DNA from: Paenibacillus polymyxa
GTDB taxonomy: Bacteria; Bacillota; Bacilli; Paenibacillales; Paenibacillaceae
Direction of reading: 5' to 3'
DNA: 64,000 nt
NCBI RefSeq assembly: GCF_015710975.1
Contig: NZ_CP049783.1
Location: 4,259,501 to 4,323,500, forward strand
Each line of letters opens with the position of its first letter. Within the stretch, counting starts at the first letter, position 1. Below, piece after piece: positions 34,989 to 43,742 of this stretch. Under the pieces are notes generated by a model. It saw nothing but the letters and a program-made list of their open reading frames with translations. It did not search any database and was not told where the DNA came from. A program made the position numbers and the translations under genes.

Positions 34989-36181
34989 AAATCCTCGTAA
35001 TCAACGCAGGGAGTTCTTCCCTGAAATACCAATTGTATGATATGACGGACGAGTCCGTTTTGGCAAAAGGATTGGTAGAGCGCATCGGTATGGACTCTTC
35101 GATTCTGACGCATAAACCAACCAATAAGGAAGAATACACTGAAGTTAGCGAAATTTTGGAGCATACTACTGCCATCCGTAAAGTACTGAATGCACTCACA
35201 GATGCAGAGCATGGTGTTATCTCCAGCATTAGCGAAATTCAGGCTGTGGGACATCGTGTGGTTCATGGAGGCGAAATTTTCAAACAGTCAGCGCTCGTAA
35301 CTCCTGAAGCGAAGAGTGAAATCCGTCGCTTGTTCGACCTGGCTCCACTGCATAACCCAGCATCCATGATGGGGATTAAAGCGGCTGAATTGAATATGCC
35401 AGAAGTACCGCAAGTTGTGGTATTTGATACTTCGTTCCATCAAACCATGCCAGAAAAAGCTTATATGTACGCCATACCGAGAGTGTTGTACAATAAGTAT
35501 AAGGTTCGTCGTTACGGTGCACACGGCACTTCCCATGACTTTGTAAGTAAGGAAGCTGCCAAATTTGTCGGCCGTCCTTTGGAAGACTTGAAGATCATCA
35601 CTTGCCATATCGGTAATGGTGGTAGTGTAACAGCAGTTCAAGGCGGTTTGTCTGTAGATACTTCCATGGGTATGACTCCACTGGAAGGACTTATGATGGG
35701 TACTCGTAGTGGTGATTTGGACCCAGCAATCGTGCCTTATGTCATGAACAAAGAAGAATTGACTGTCAATGAAGTCAATTCCATGCTGAACAAGCATAGT
35801 GGACTTCTAGCTATTTCTGGTATCAGCAGTGATATGCGTGAAATCACTGAAGGTATGGAAAAAGGCGAAGCTAATTCTACATTGGCATTTGAAATGTATG
35901 AATACCGTCTGCGCAAGTATATTGGTTCGTATGCTGCCGCAATGAACGGAGTAGACGTAATTGTATTTACAGCAGGCGTAGGCGAGAACTCCATCGTTCT
36001 GCGTAAGAGAGTGTTGGAACAACTGACATTCCTCGGTATCGAGCTGGATGAATCATTGAACGCTATTCGTTCTGGCGAGATTCGCCGGATTACAACTGCA
36101 AATTCAAAGGTAGAAGTACTGATCATTCCAACAAACGAAGAACTGGTAATTGCCCGTGACACGTTCCGTCTGGTTCAGTAG
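34985..36181 (+). CDS. ackA: Acetate kinase
   Basis: 398 residues; converts acetyl phosphate and ADP to acetate and ATP, the last step of acetate fermentation. NAGSSSLKYQ (7-16), GHRVVHGG, TSMGMTPLEGLMMGTRSGDLDP and FTAGVGENS are all as in the family. The length and motifs favour acetate over butyrate kinase. The start overlaps the dehydrogenase stop, so the two are one unit. The pta gene is not present in the window. Confidence 0.96.
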   Translation: MKILVINAGSSSLKYQLYDMTDESVLAKGLVERIGMDSSILTHKPTNKEEYTEVSEILEHTTAIRKVLNALTDAEHGVISSISEIQAVGHRVVHGGEIFKQSALVTPEAKSEIRRLFDLAPLHNPASMMGIKAAELNMPEVPQVVVFDTSFHQTMPEKAYMYAIPRVLYNKYKVRRYGAHGTSHDFVSKEAAKFVGRPLEDLKIITCHIGNGGSVTAVQGGLSVDTSMGMTPLEGLMMGTRSGDLDPAIVPYVMNKEELTVNEVNSMLNKHSGLLAISGISSDMREITEGMEKGEANSTLAFEMYEYRLRKYIGSYAAAMNGVDVIVFTAGVGENSIVLRKRVLEQLTFLGIELDESLNAIRSGEIRRITTANSKVEVLIIPTNEELVIARDTFRLVQ

Positions 36182-36254
36182 TTCGGTCCGTAAGTGTAAA
36201 CTTTATACATGTGGAACTATGGTTTAAGTACCACATGCACCAAACAGCGAGAGC

Positions 36255-36290
36255 AAACAGCCTAACCCAAGGGGGAGGGCTGTTTGATTT
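36255..36290 (+). terminator. Hairpin between ackA and asnS
   Basis: AAACAGCC (36255-36262) pairs with GGCTGTTT (36278-36285), followed by GATTTT. The T run is short, so it is a moderate terminator or a partial attenuator before asnS, whose ribosome site begins at about 36298. Confidence 0.55.
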
Positions 36291-36313
36291 TCGGTTCAAG
36301 GAGAGAGACGGTC

Positions 36314-37609
36314 ATGACAAATAAAAGTACGATTGCCCAAGTGGGTCGCCATGTAGGGGAAACGGTTACAATTGGCGCTTGGGTAAACAATAAGCGGTCT
36401 AGCGGTAAAATTCAGTTCCTGCAACTACGTGATGGTAGCGGGTATATTCAAGGGGTTATCGTAAAAAGCGAAGTGTCTGAGGATATTTGGAATGACGCCA
36501 AATCCCTGACACAAGAGAGCTCCCTTTATGTAACTGGAATCGTACGAGAGGAACCGCGCAGTCAATCGGGCTACGAATTGACGGTTACAGGTATTGAAAT
36601 CATTCATTTGACCGAAAACTACCCGATTACCCCAAAAGAGCACGGTGTAGATTTCCTGATGGATCATCGCCATTTGTGGCTGCGTTCCGCCAAGCAACGT
36701 GCGGTTCTGATCATACGGGCGGAAATTATCCGTGCTGTACAGGAATTTTTCAACGGCAACGGTTTTACAAAGGTAGACCCGCCTATTTTGACTCCTTCTT
36801 CTGCGGAAGGTACAACTGAGTTGTTCCACATCAAATATTTTGACGAGGATGCTTATTTGACACAAAGCGGACAGCTGTACATGGAAGCTGCGGCAATGGC
36901 GCTGGGTAAAGTATATTCCTTTGGTCCAACCTTCCGTGCGGAAAAGTCCAAAACACGTCGTCACCTGATTGAGTTCTGGATGATCGAGCCTGAGATGGCT
37001 TTTGTGGATCACGAAGAATCCTTGCGCGTTCAGGAGCAGTTTGTAAGCCATATCGTGCAGTCTGTTCTGAAAAATTGTGCGAAGGAGCTTGAAGCTATCG
37101 GACGCGATGTTTCGAAGCTGGAGCAAATTCAAGGTGAGTTTCCACGGATTACGTACGATGAGGCGATTGCCTTCCTTCAAGGTGAAGGATTCGACATCCC
37201 GTGGGGAGAAGACTTCGGTGCTCCTCATGAAACAGCTATTGCCGAAAGATATAACAAGCCTGTGTTCATTACGCATTGGCCGACTCACATTAAAGCATTC
37301 TATATGAAACCTGACCCATCCCGCCCAGAGGTTGTTCTGTGTGCCGATATGATCGCTCCTGAAGGTTATGGCGAAATTATCGGGGGTTCCCAACGAATTG
37401 ACGATCCAGCATTGATGGAAGAACGTTTTAACGAGCATAACCTGGCACGCGAAGCCTACCAATGGTATATGGATCTGCGCACCTATGGTACCGTTCCGCA
37501 TTCTGGCTTTGGATTGGGACTGGAGCGTACAGTAGCATGGATTTGTGGACTCGATCATGTACGTGAAACGATTCCGTTCCCACGTATGCTGTATCGTTTG
37601 TATCCATAA
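36314..37609 (+). CDS. asnS: Asparaginyl-tRNA synthetase
   Basis: 431 residues, class IIb synthetase. The N-terminal OB-fold anticodon domain (about 1-110) is followed by a catalytic core with motif 2 [21 protein letters not shown] near 205-225 and motif 3 [13 protein letters not shown] near 399-411. The ATG follows AAGGAGAGAG. No T-box leader is present in the 132 bases before it. The position between ypmB-like/ackA and dnaD recalls the Bacillus order dinG-ypmB-aspB-asnS-dnaD, with extra genes in between. Confidence 0.97.
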   Translation: MTNKSTIAQVGRHVGETVTIGAWVNNKRSSGKIQFLQLRDGSGYIQGVIVKSEVSEDIWNDAKSLTQESSLYVTGIVREEPRSQSGYELTVTGIEIIHLTENYPITPKEHGVDFLMDHRHLWLRSAKQRAVLIIRAEIIRAVQEFFNGNGFTKVDPPILTPSSAEGTTELFHIKYFDEDAYLTQSGQLYMEAAAMALGKVYSFGPTFRAEKSKTRRHLIEFWMIEPEMAFVDHEESLRVQEQFVSHIVQSVLKNCAKELEAIGRDVSKLEQIQGEFPRITYDEAIAFLQGEGFDIPWGEDFGAPHETAIAERYNKPVFITHWPTHIKAFYMKPDPSRPEVVLCADMIAPEGYGEIIGGSQRIDDPALMEERFNEHNLAREAYQWYMDLRTYGTVPHSGFGLGLERTVAWICGLDHVRETIPFPRMLYRLYP

Positions 37610-37612
37610 TCA

Positions 37613-38341
37613 ATGACAGGATCATTTGATAAGACATCAGCGGCAGATTGGGCGGAGGGAGTAGCCTATGCTATGGAAACCGGAATGGTTCAAATTCCCT
37701 ACGCTCTGCTCAAGCATTATCGGACGCTTCGGCTGACGGATGGTGAAATGCTGCTACTGATGCAGTTACTTGCATTTAAACAAGCGGAACGTAATGAATT
37801 TCCGACATGGGAGCAATTGCAAGCTCGAATTGGGTGCACTGCAAACGAAATCGCGCTTTATTTCAGTAAGCTCATGAAAGAAGGGTTTTTGCGAATAGAT
37901 TCCGTGGAAGACCGCAGTTCATCCGTCCAATTTGAACGTTATAACTTGGCGGGTCTGTATCGCAAGCTGGCTGAATGTATGATCGCCGAGCGTTCGGAGC
38001 AGCACGATGAAGATGACATTTTGTTTGCCGGGAAGCCGGATTTACTGAATGGAGTATCGGAATCTCCACTTACAGAAGAACGAAATTTATTCACGATTTT
38101 TGAGAAAGAATTCGGCCGACCATTATCACCGATGGAATATGAGACGATCAGCAGTTGGGTGGATCAGGATCGGTATCCGGAGGAGCTTATTTTGCTGGCC
38201 CTGAAGGAAGCGGTGTTTGCTGGGAAGGTACATTTCCGGTATATAGATCGCATTCTGCTAGAGTGGAGCCGAAACCGGGTTCGTAATGCACAGGATGCGA
38301 AAGAATATGCCCAGCGATTCCGTGGTGGCGGTCGCAATTAA
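37613..38341 (+). CDS. dnaD: DnaD-like replication initiation protein
   Basis: 242 residues. The N-terminal winged-helix (about 20-95, with IPYALLKHYRTLRLTDGEMLLLMQLL) and the C-terminal DnaD domain (about 155-225, FEKEFGRPLSPMEYETISSW and ALKEAVFAGKVHFRYIDRILLEW) fit DnaD, a helicase-loading accessory factor of Firmicutes. It starts four bases after asnS, as in Bacillus; nth, which follows dnaD there, is absent. No strong ribosome site is visible, so expression probably depends on coupling to asnS translation. Confidence 0.93.
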   Translation: MTGSFDKTSAADWAEGVAYAMETGMVQIPYALLKHYRTLRLTDGEMLLLMQLLAFKQAERNEFPTWEQLQARIGCTANEIALYFSKLMKEGFLRIDSVEDRSSSVQFERYNLAGLYRKLAECMIAERSEQHDEDDILFAGKPDLLNGVSESPLTEERNLFTIFEKEFGRPLSPMEYETISSWVDQDRYPEELILLALKEAVFAGKVHFRYIDRILLEWSRNRVRNAQDAKEYAQRFRGGGRN

Positions 38342-38488
38342 AGTAGCAAACTGAGCCTTTTAGGTAGTAAATTGATGCGCTATGGCTGTCACATTGAAAT
38401 GGCGATACATGGACAACGCGGAGTATCGCCTGTGCAACATGTAATGTAGGGCAGAAATTTAAAGTGAGCAAGTAGACTTTAATGATAG

Positions 38489-38526
38489 AGGACACACCCT
38501 TCCGATTTGGAGGGTGTGTCCTTTTT
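38489..38526 (+). terminator. Rho-independent terminator before the ECF operon
   Basis: AGGACACACCCT (38489-38500) pairs perfectly with AGGGTGTGTCCT (38511-38522) and is followed by T5. It closes asnS-dnaD. The region 38342-38488 holds no gene I can see. Confidence 0.95.
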
Positions 38527-38598
38527 AAATTTTTTTTAGAAATATGCAGGGGAAGAAAAATTCCTGGCGTCTATAGTATTGGGAAGGGGGAGAGCGTC

Positions 38599-39147
38599 AT
38601 TGATATAGAGAGAATCATTGAACGAATCCGGTCCGGTGATCGGCAGGCGTTCCGTGAGATCGTAGAGCTGTACAGCAAGCATGTATTTCATGTGGCCTAT
38701 TCGGTACTGCATGACAGCAAGGAAGCAGAGGATGCCGCGCAGGAGGCGTTCGTTCAGGTGTACAAGTCTCTCCCCCAGTACCGGAACGAAGGGTTTAAAA
38801 CGTGGCTGAGCCGAATTGCGCTTCATAAAGCGCTGGATATCAAGCGCAAACAAGACAGGCGGCCCGCAGAGCTCATAGACGTGGCACAATCCCTTGTGCA
38901 GCTCCCTTCCCCGGATGAAGATGTACTGGCCCGTCTCATCCGTGAAGAGCAAACGGTAGAACTATCACAAAAAATCGCCCAGTTGCCCCAGCAGCATCGA
39001 GATATTATTCAAGCTTACTATATGCAGGGCAAAACCTACGATCAAATAGCAGAAGAGACGCAGGTAGCTTTAAAAACGGTAGAGTCCAGACTCTATCGGG
39101 CCCGACTATGGATTCGGAATCACTGGAAGGAGGAGGAATGGCAATGA
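38599..39147 (+). CDS. ECF sigma factor, SigW/SigM type, with non-standard start
   Basis: 182 residues if translation begins at ATT 38599. Region 2 is DIERIIERIRSGDRQAFREIVELYSKHVFHVAYSVL followed by DAAQEAFVQVYKSL; region 4 is LPQQHRDIIQAYYMQGKTYDQIAEET plus VALKTVESRLYRARLWI. No ATG, GTG or TTG lies in frame close to the protein's natural start; the only in-frame ATG (38482) sits before and inside the terminator hairpin. The sequence GGGGGAG ends seven bases before ATT, so ATT is the likely start. ATT starts are rare and are used for autoregulation in infC. The four-base overlap with the next gene supports a sigma/anti-sigma pair. Confidence 0.88.
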   Translation: MDIERIIERIRSGDRQAFREIVELYSKHVFHVAYSVLHDSKEAEDAAQEAFVQVYKSLPQYRNEGFKTWLSRIALHKALDIKRKQDRRPAELIDVAQSLVQLPSPDEDVLARLIREEQTVELSQKIAQLPQQHRDIIQAYYMQGKTYDQIAEETQVALKTVESRLYRARLWIRNHWKEEEWQ

Positions 39148-39614
39148 CTGACCAACAGGATAGACCGTGGATGGAAGGGCAAACGAATGACTGGCATGCA
39201 TACATTACAGGAACTTGTTCGATAGAGGAATCTACCCGACTGGAAAAGCTCTTGTTGGAAGATGAACAAGCGCTGATGCTATATCTTGTCGCACTGGAGC
39301 AATTAGAGTCGACATTGGAAGAACACTCTGCCTGGATGGATACGGAGCGCTTCACAGATCAGGTAATGGCCGTTCTTCCCGATATAGAAGCTGAACCGAG
39401 TCAAATTATGTTTAAAAAACGTCGCTGGTTTGAGAAACCTGTGTTCCACTATGTTATTGCCGCAAGTCTGACGTTGATCTTGCTATCCAGTGGAGCCTTT
39501 GACAAAATGATGCCGCAAACAGGCAATAAGCCGGTTCCTTCAAAAGAACGCGTCTCTTACAGTGAAGAAGTCATGCAAGCTACGACAACCTGGCTCGATA
39601 AATTAAAGCCCTAA
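39144..39614 (+). CDS. Probable anti-sigma factor
   Basis: 156 residues. The N-terminal 100 residues are acidic and helical, then one membrane segment (about 105-120, FHYVIAASLTLILLSSGAF) and a short outside tail with SEEVMQATTTWLDKL. No HxxxCxxC zinc motif is seen. The ATG overlapping the sigma stop (ATGA) is used; a second ATG six bases upstream is possible. Its place after an ECF sigma gene and its topology suggest an anti-sigma factor that holds the sigma at the membrane. Confidence 0.8.
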   Translation: MTDQQDRPWMEGQTNDWHAYITGTCSIEESTRLEKLLLEDEQALMLYLVALEQLESTLEEHSAWMDTERFTDQVMAVLPDIEAEPSQIMFKKRRWFEKPVFHYVIAASLTLILLSSGAFDKMMPQTGNKPVPSKERVSYSEEVMQATTTWLDKLKP

Positions 39615-39702
39615 ATAACTTAAGGGTAAGATGAACAAGTTTAAAATCAACCTTCAGTTGGGAATTTTACCAAGATTCCATAAATAGAAAGGAAGTGTAG
39701 CG

Positions 39703-40962
39703 ATGCCTTATACGGAACGAAGCAAGCTATTGGCATTTCTATTGAACATCATTCCGGGTGTAGGACACTATTACTGGACCAGAAAAGCCAATGCGTTTGT
39801 CTATACGATTTTGTTTTTCGGATGTCTGGCAGGAGGAATATTTTTGTCAGTGATAGCAAGTGACGGAACGCCTTTTTTTGCTAGTATATTTGTTGCTGCC
39901 CTTTTATGGGGACTTAGCATGCTGCATATCGTGATTAGCTTGTTACGTTATGATCCTCGTGCTGTCGCTGCTCCATATCCTCCTCATGCAGGTTCTAATC
40001 CATATGGCTTCTACTCTCCAAATGGGTCTTATGGACAGACTGGGTTATCAGGAGAGATACCGGAGGGGGCAACAGACACAGGCACGAATACCACGGGGGG
40101 AGGTATGGAATCTGGTCCCGGGTATTATCAACAAGGATACTATGGTATGGCAGGATCACCTGCTTTTCAAAAAGGATCGGATAATGAACGATTTTTTACG
40201 ATTTTGCTGTCATTCATTCCGGGATTGGGGCACCTTCATTTGGGGCTGATGCAGCGTGGCTTGTCTTTTCTGTTATCCTTCTTTGGCTTTGGCGCGATCC
40301 TCATCTTTATTACTAGCATAACGAACGAATCCGGATTTTTGGCGTTTGCAGGCGTGTTGCCGATTATTTGGCTGTATTGCATGTTTGATGCGGTGCAGCA
40401 TGTACATCGTAAACAAGCTGGAGACATTCTTCAGGACCGGACTTTGTTTGAGGAACTGGAGCATGGAAGAGTTGAGGGACGTCGTAGTAAAATGCTGGCT
40501 ACCATTTTATCGGTATTTCCTGGTGCCGGACATATGTATCTTGGGTTGCAAAAACGTGGACTACAGCTCATGCTACTGTTTTTAGGATTTATCTATATAC
40601 TGGACGTGCTGCATCTTTCACTCTTTTTGTTTCTAATCCCGGTGGTCTGGTTTTACAGCTTTTTTGATGCATTGCAGCAGGTAAGCCGTTATGGGCAGGA
40701 ACAGCTGATCGACAAGCCTGTGATCGGGATGTTTGCTCAATATCATCGCTGGGTAGGTTTGGGACTGCTTCTGCTGGGTGCATACTACATCCTGATTAAC
40801 GTACTTGTCCCGACACTGGACCGTCTGTTCCCGGATGGACAAATTTACAATTTAGTTGATATGTATTTAAGAACCATTATTGTCTCCCTCCTATTAATTG
40901 GCGGCGGTGTTTGGATGATGATCGGTAATTCCAAATTGAAGCGAGCAAAGGAGAAACGATAG
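39703..40962 (+). CDS. Membrane protein with three TM2-like repeats
   Basis: 419 residues. The motif P-G-x-G-H followed by a Leu-Gly or Tyr pattern occurs three times: IIPGVGHYYW (16-25), FIPGLGHLHLGLMQRG (about 172-187) and VFPGAGHMYLGLQKRG (about 268-283), each followed by hydrophobic hairpins. Between repeats 1 and 2 lies a soluble Gly, Ser, Pro and Tyr-rich linker (about 85-160). The C terminus has two more membrane segments. TM2 proteins are of unknown function. It is third in the ECF operon, 88 bases after the anti-sigma gene. Confidence 0.85.
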   Translation: MPYTERSKLLAFLLNIIPGVGHYYWTRKANAFVYTILFFGCLAGGIFLSVIASDGTPFFASIFVAALLWGLSMLHIVISLLRYDPRAVAAPYPPHAGSNPYGFYSPNGSYGQTGLSGEIPEGATDTGTNTTGGGMESGPGYYQQGYYGMAGSPAFQKGSDNERFFTILLSFIPGLGHLHLGLMQRGLSFLLSFFGFGAILIFITSITNESGFLAFAGVLPIIWLYCMFDAVQHVHRKQAGDILQDRTLFEELEHGRVEGRRSKMLATILSVFPGAGHMYLGLQKRGLQLMLLFLGFIYILDVLHLSLFLFLIPVVWFYSFFDALQQVSRYGQEQLIDKPVIGMFAQYHRWVGLGLLLLGAYYILINVLVPTLDRLFPDGQIYNLVDMYLRTIIVSLLLIGGGVWMMIGNSKLKRAKEKR

Positions 40963-40963
40963 A

Positions 40964-41743
40964 ATGGATACTGAATTTTCAAAGAGTGAGGCTTCCTTTA
41001 AGGGAGCCCATCACTCTCAGAGCGACGTGACTGGAATAGGTTTATTGGGTACTTCATTCCATAAGAATGGCACCTCCAAGAGCTCAAACGCTCCAACAGG
41101 TGTGTGGAAAGTTGGAAGGCTGTCCATGGGACTTTTTCTGGTACTGCTGGGCGGCGTAACGTTTGCCTCTAAGTTTTGGGGAGCGGGCATACTGGATCAA
41201 GCGTTGACGTGGTGGCCTGTCGTGTTTGTTTTGCTGGGACTGGAGATTTTAATGTATACCGCTTGGAAAGGGACACGTGAGCGCATTCGCTATGATCTGT
41301 TCAGTATGTTTATTACGGCGATATTGGTTTTTTGTTGTATCGGATTTGCCTTAGTCAGCTCATTGGGCATCACTCCGCAAGTCAGAGAAATGATGAGTTC
41401 GGTTCAGGAAACAAGGACTCTCCCAGACTGGCATGAAAAACTGCCTGCCGGAGTGACCAAGGTGATTGTACAGGGAGAAGATCCCTATGCGGTCAAAATT
41501 GACGCAACCACCTCACCGGAGGTGCATGTGTTCGGGAATTATATATATACAGGCAATGAGGATGATTTCAAAGGAACGGAGCTGTATCAGACAAAGCAAA
41601 TTGGAGACACACTATATGTACTTCTCAGCCAGGTTCCCACACGTTTTATGCAGACACATCATCAGCTTGACGTTACCATTGCTGTCCCTGAGGGAATAGC
41701 GGTTACTGTGCGTGACAGTCAGGGGAATGTGATTGAAAAATAG
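40964..41743 (+). CDS. LiaF-like membrane protein
   Basis: 259 residues. A Ser-rich N-terminal tail is followed by LiaI/LiaF-type membrane segments (about 52-90, GRLSMGLFLVLLGGVTFASKFWG and WWPVVFVLLGLEILMY) and another near 110-132, then an extracytoplasmic C-terminal part with YIYTGNEDDFKG and a beta-rich end. LiaF-type proteins act in cell-envelope stress response as negative regulators of two-component systems. It begins two bases after the preceding gene, so it belongs to the same ECF operon. The relation to LiaF is by motif and topology, not by full-length similarity. Confidence 0.75.
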   Translation: MDTEFSKSEASFKGAHHSQSDVTGIGLLGTSFHKNGTSKSSNAPTGVWKVGRLSMGLFLVLLGGVTFASKFWGAGILDQALTWWPVVFVLLGLEILMYTAWKGTRERIRYDLFSMFITAILVFCCIGFALVSSLGITPQVREMMSSVQETRTLPDWHEKLPAGVTKVIVQGEDPYAVKIDATTSPEVHVFGNYIYTGNEDDFKGTELYQTKQIGDTLYVLLSQVPTRFMQTHHQLDVTIAVPEGIAVTVRDSQGNVIEK

Positions 41744-41866
41744 AGAGGGCTTCTAGCTTCAGCTTTACATTTTGTATCATTCACGCGATACTTGTTAGGG
41801 AAGCCTGAGTTGCACCATGTGACTGGTTATAAGATGTAGTTGCTTACCAGGCGTAACTTGATGATA

Positions 41867-41885
41867 TACATTCGAAGCGAATGTA
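41867..41885 (+). promoter_or_regulatory. Small hairpin upstream of the flavin reductase ribosome site
   Basis: TACATTCG (41867-41874) and CGAATGTA (41878-41885) pair perfectly, ten bases before GAGGGG at 41895-41900. It could be an operator or a 5'-UTR stabilising hairpin. There is no T run. Confidence 0.35.
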
Positions 41886-41904
41886 GTCGGAAAAGAGGGG
41901 AAAA

Positions 41905-42516
41905 ATGATTTCTTTAAATCCTGACACACTTACAGAGCGTGAAAATTATAAGCTGTTGACCGGGAGTATTATCCCAAGGCCGGTAGCGTTTGTAACGACT
42001 TTGAGCAGCGAAGGGGTGCTGAATGGTGCTCCGTTCAGTTATTTTTCCATCGTTGCTGCCGAGCCGCCACTGCTGTCTGTATCCGTACAGCGTGTCGATG
42101 GAGTTTCTAAAGATACAGCGCGTAATGCGATGGAGCATAATGCTTTTGTCGTACATATTACAGACGAAGACAATGTGGGGGCAGTGAATGTGACGGCTTC
42201 TCGTCTGTCGCCGGAGGAGAGTGAGGTTACACTGGCAGGTCTCACCCCAATAAAGAGTACAAAAATTGCAGTTCCCGGTGTGACTGAAGCGAAAATACGT
42301 ATGGAATGTATTTTGGAGAAGGTGATACCGCTGGGAGGCAAGGAGGACACACCTGCCTGTGACCTATTAATTGGGCGCGTAGTGCAGTATCATTTATCAG
42401 AGGAAGCGTACCAAAATACATATGTGATTGCCAAGGAGTTGCGTCCGGTGAGTCGGTTGGCTGGAAACAACTATGCGAGGCTAGGAGAGCAATTCACGCT
42501 GGAACGTCCCCAATAG
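41905..42516 (+). CDS. Flavin reductase / FMN-binding split barrel protein
   Basis: 203 residues. The FMN-binding split-barrel motif is visible in LTGSIIPRPVAFVTTLSSEGVLNGAPFSYFSIVAAEPPLLSVSV (about 20-63) and the C-terminal GNNYARLGE. This family (FlaRed/HpaC/DIM6) includes flavin reductases and FMN-binding electron carriers; no partner oxygenase is nearby. The ATG has GAGGGG upstream. The stop codon lies in its terminator. Confidence 0.9.
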   Translation: MISLNPDTLTERENYKLLTGSIIPRPVAFVTTLSSEGVLNGAPFSYFSIVAAEPPLLSVSVQRVDGVSKDTARNAMEHNAFVVHITDEDNVGAVNVTASRLSPEESEVTLAGLTPIKSTKIAVPGVTEAKIRMECILEKVIPLGGKEDTPACDLLIGRVVQYHLSEEAYQNTYVIAKELRPVSRLAGNNYARLGEQFTLERPQ

Positions 42517-42532
42517 GGGACGTTGTTTTTTT
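42503..42532 (+). terminator. Terminator of the flavin reductase gene
   Basis: AACGTCCCC (42503-42511) pairs with GGGGACGTT (42516-42524), followed by G and T7. The stop codon TAG (42514-42516) is in the loop and stem. Confidence 0.93.
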
Positions 42533-42551
42533 ACTATATTGAAATTTGTCA

Positions 42552-42863
42552 TCACCCTTCATTTAATTTCCAAATTGAACTTCTTAATGATTTAATTCCG
42601 GTATCATTCGACTCAGTACAGTATGTTGCATGTATAATTTCTGAAGATAACAACCTTATGTTAAAGTCAGTAATTATAAATGGTATATTGTTCAATGGAG
42701 ACCTACTCTTTAAAAAGGTTAATTGCATTGACTTATCGTACTTTCTACCCGACGAACCATACTCAATATAGTCATGAGCTAATAGTTTTTCAAAATCCTC
42801 TCTTCGAGCATGCATTAACTGCTTTTCTAAACTTAATATTATATCTTTTAATTCTTTACTCAA
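42552..42863 (-). pseudogene. Truncated DUF4440-like (NTF2-fold) protein
   Basis: 103 residues from TTG, with GGGGTG upstream. ILSLEKQLMHARREDFEKLLAHDYIEYGSSGRKYDK (about 9-44) is the DUF4440 opening, and SSIWKLNEG near the end is its penultimate strand. The family usually continues with another 15-20 residues (WQ.. and an HQGT-like end). Here two TGA codons directly follow NEG and the frame after them keeps a weak match (Gln-Ile-Ser), so the last strand appears lost. Region 42530-43085 is markedly AT-rich compared with neighbours. It may be a decaying or transferred gene. Confidence 0.65.
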
Positions 42864-42981
42864 CTTATCACCCCAGTTGCCTTTTAATTTGCAGTGATAC
42901 CTTCATGGGATTAAAAAAGTCCATTTGAGAAAAACAGGTTAGTTTTTAGGTAGCCAGTAGGATAGGTTGCTTTTTTTAAAT

Positions 42982-43022
42982 AAAAAAGAGAACGTTCCGT
43001 GCTTTCGCTAGGTACCGTTCTC
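42982..43022 (-). terminator. Terminator of the proB-to-mtnB unit
   Basis: On the minus strand GAGAACG pairs with CGTTCTC (43022-43016 with 42994-42988; a longer imperfect stem extends inward) and runs into a T run opposite 42987-42982. It lies after mtnB, the last gene of the minus-strand unit. Confidence 0.85.
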
Positions 43023-43085
43023 AATATTCATTCAATGACCACTTTTACCATTCAATGATACGCATCTTTAATATTTATAATTTAT

Positions 43086-43742
43086 TCATTTTGAAGTTTT
43101 CAGTAGCAAGGAGCGATAGGTCGTTTCAAACAGAAATTCAAACGCCTCCAGATGCTTTTTAGCTTCAAACACATCACGACCCCATGCATAAATGCCATGA
43201 TTACGCAATAAAATGCCTGGAACCTGATCATTCAGCACGTCTGATACCAGCTTGGCAATCGAGGCGATGTCAGCATAATTTGGCAGTACGGGAATCTGAA
43301 TGGCGGCATTTTCCTCCCAAATGTTAAAAGCCTTAATGAGCTCGATGCCTTGCACAGGTACAAAGCCCTGCTCACCGTAATATTCGGAAATCAGGTTGTT
43401 AAACACGGTATGCACATGAAAAACTGCTCCACAGCCTGTCAGGCGGTAAATTTCGCAATGGATGAGCGTCTCTGCACTTGGCTTGAGCTTTGTGGCTTCT
43501 GCTGCTTTCCCGTATTGGTCAACGAACAGAAAATCCTCAGGAGTACGTTTGGTCTTATCCTTGCCGCTAGCGGTGACTGCAAAATAAAATTGTTCTGGGT
43601 GAAAATTACCGATTCGGATCGACAGATTACCGCTTGTACCTGGGAACCAGTTGCGAGAGGCGAATAGCTCCTTGACATCAGCGAGTTCTTCTAGTGAACG
43701 GCGTTTTTCCTCAAACGAAATGTCTGCCAAGTTAAAACTCAT
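43086..43742 (-). CDS. mtnB: Methylthioribulose-1-phosphate dehydratase
   Basis: 218 residues, class II aldolase/adducin fold with zinc. The zinc histidines are in GAVFHVHTVFNN (about 105-116) and RNHG near 181; the phosphate site is in WFPGTSGNLS (about 32-41). It dehydrates methylthioribulose-1-phosphate in methionine salvage. It starts one base inside the mtnX stop, so the two are co-translated. mtnD and mtnA/mtnK are not in the window. Confidence 0.94.
   Translation of the reverse strand: MSFNLADISFEEKRRSLEELADVKELFASRNWFPGTSGNLSIRIGNFHPEQFYFAVTASGKDKTKRTPEDFLFVDQYGKAAEATKLKPSAETLIHCEIYRLTGCGAVFHVHTVFNNLISEYYGEQGFVPVQGIELIKAFNIWEENAAIQIPVLPNYADIASIAKLVSDVLNDQVPGILLRNHGIYAWGRDVFEAKKHLEAFEFLFETTYRSLLLKTSK

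Noticed and set aside
36182-36313. T-box leader for asnS
   Set aside because: The gap is too short and has no GGTGG-ACCGCG motif.
36425-37558. Long open frame (377 codons) on the minus strand
   Set aside because: It is fully antisense to asnS, follows its codon pattern, has no ribosome site and matches no protein type.
38482-38598. N-terminal extension of the ECF sigma factor from ATG 38482
   Set aside because: It would be translated through the terminator hairpin 38489-38526 and has no ribosome site or sigma-like sequence.
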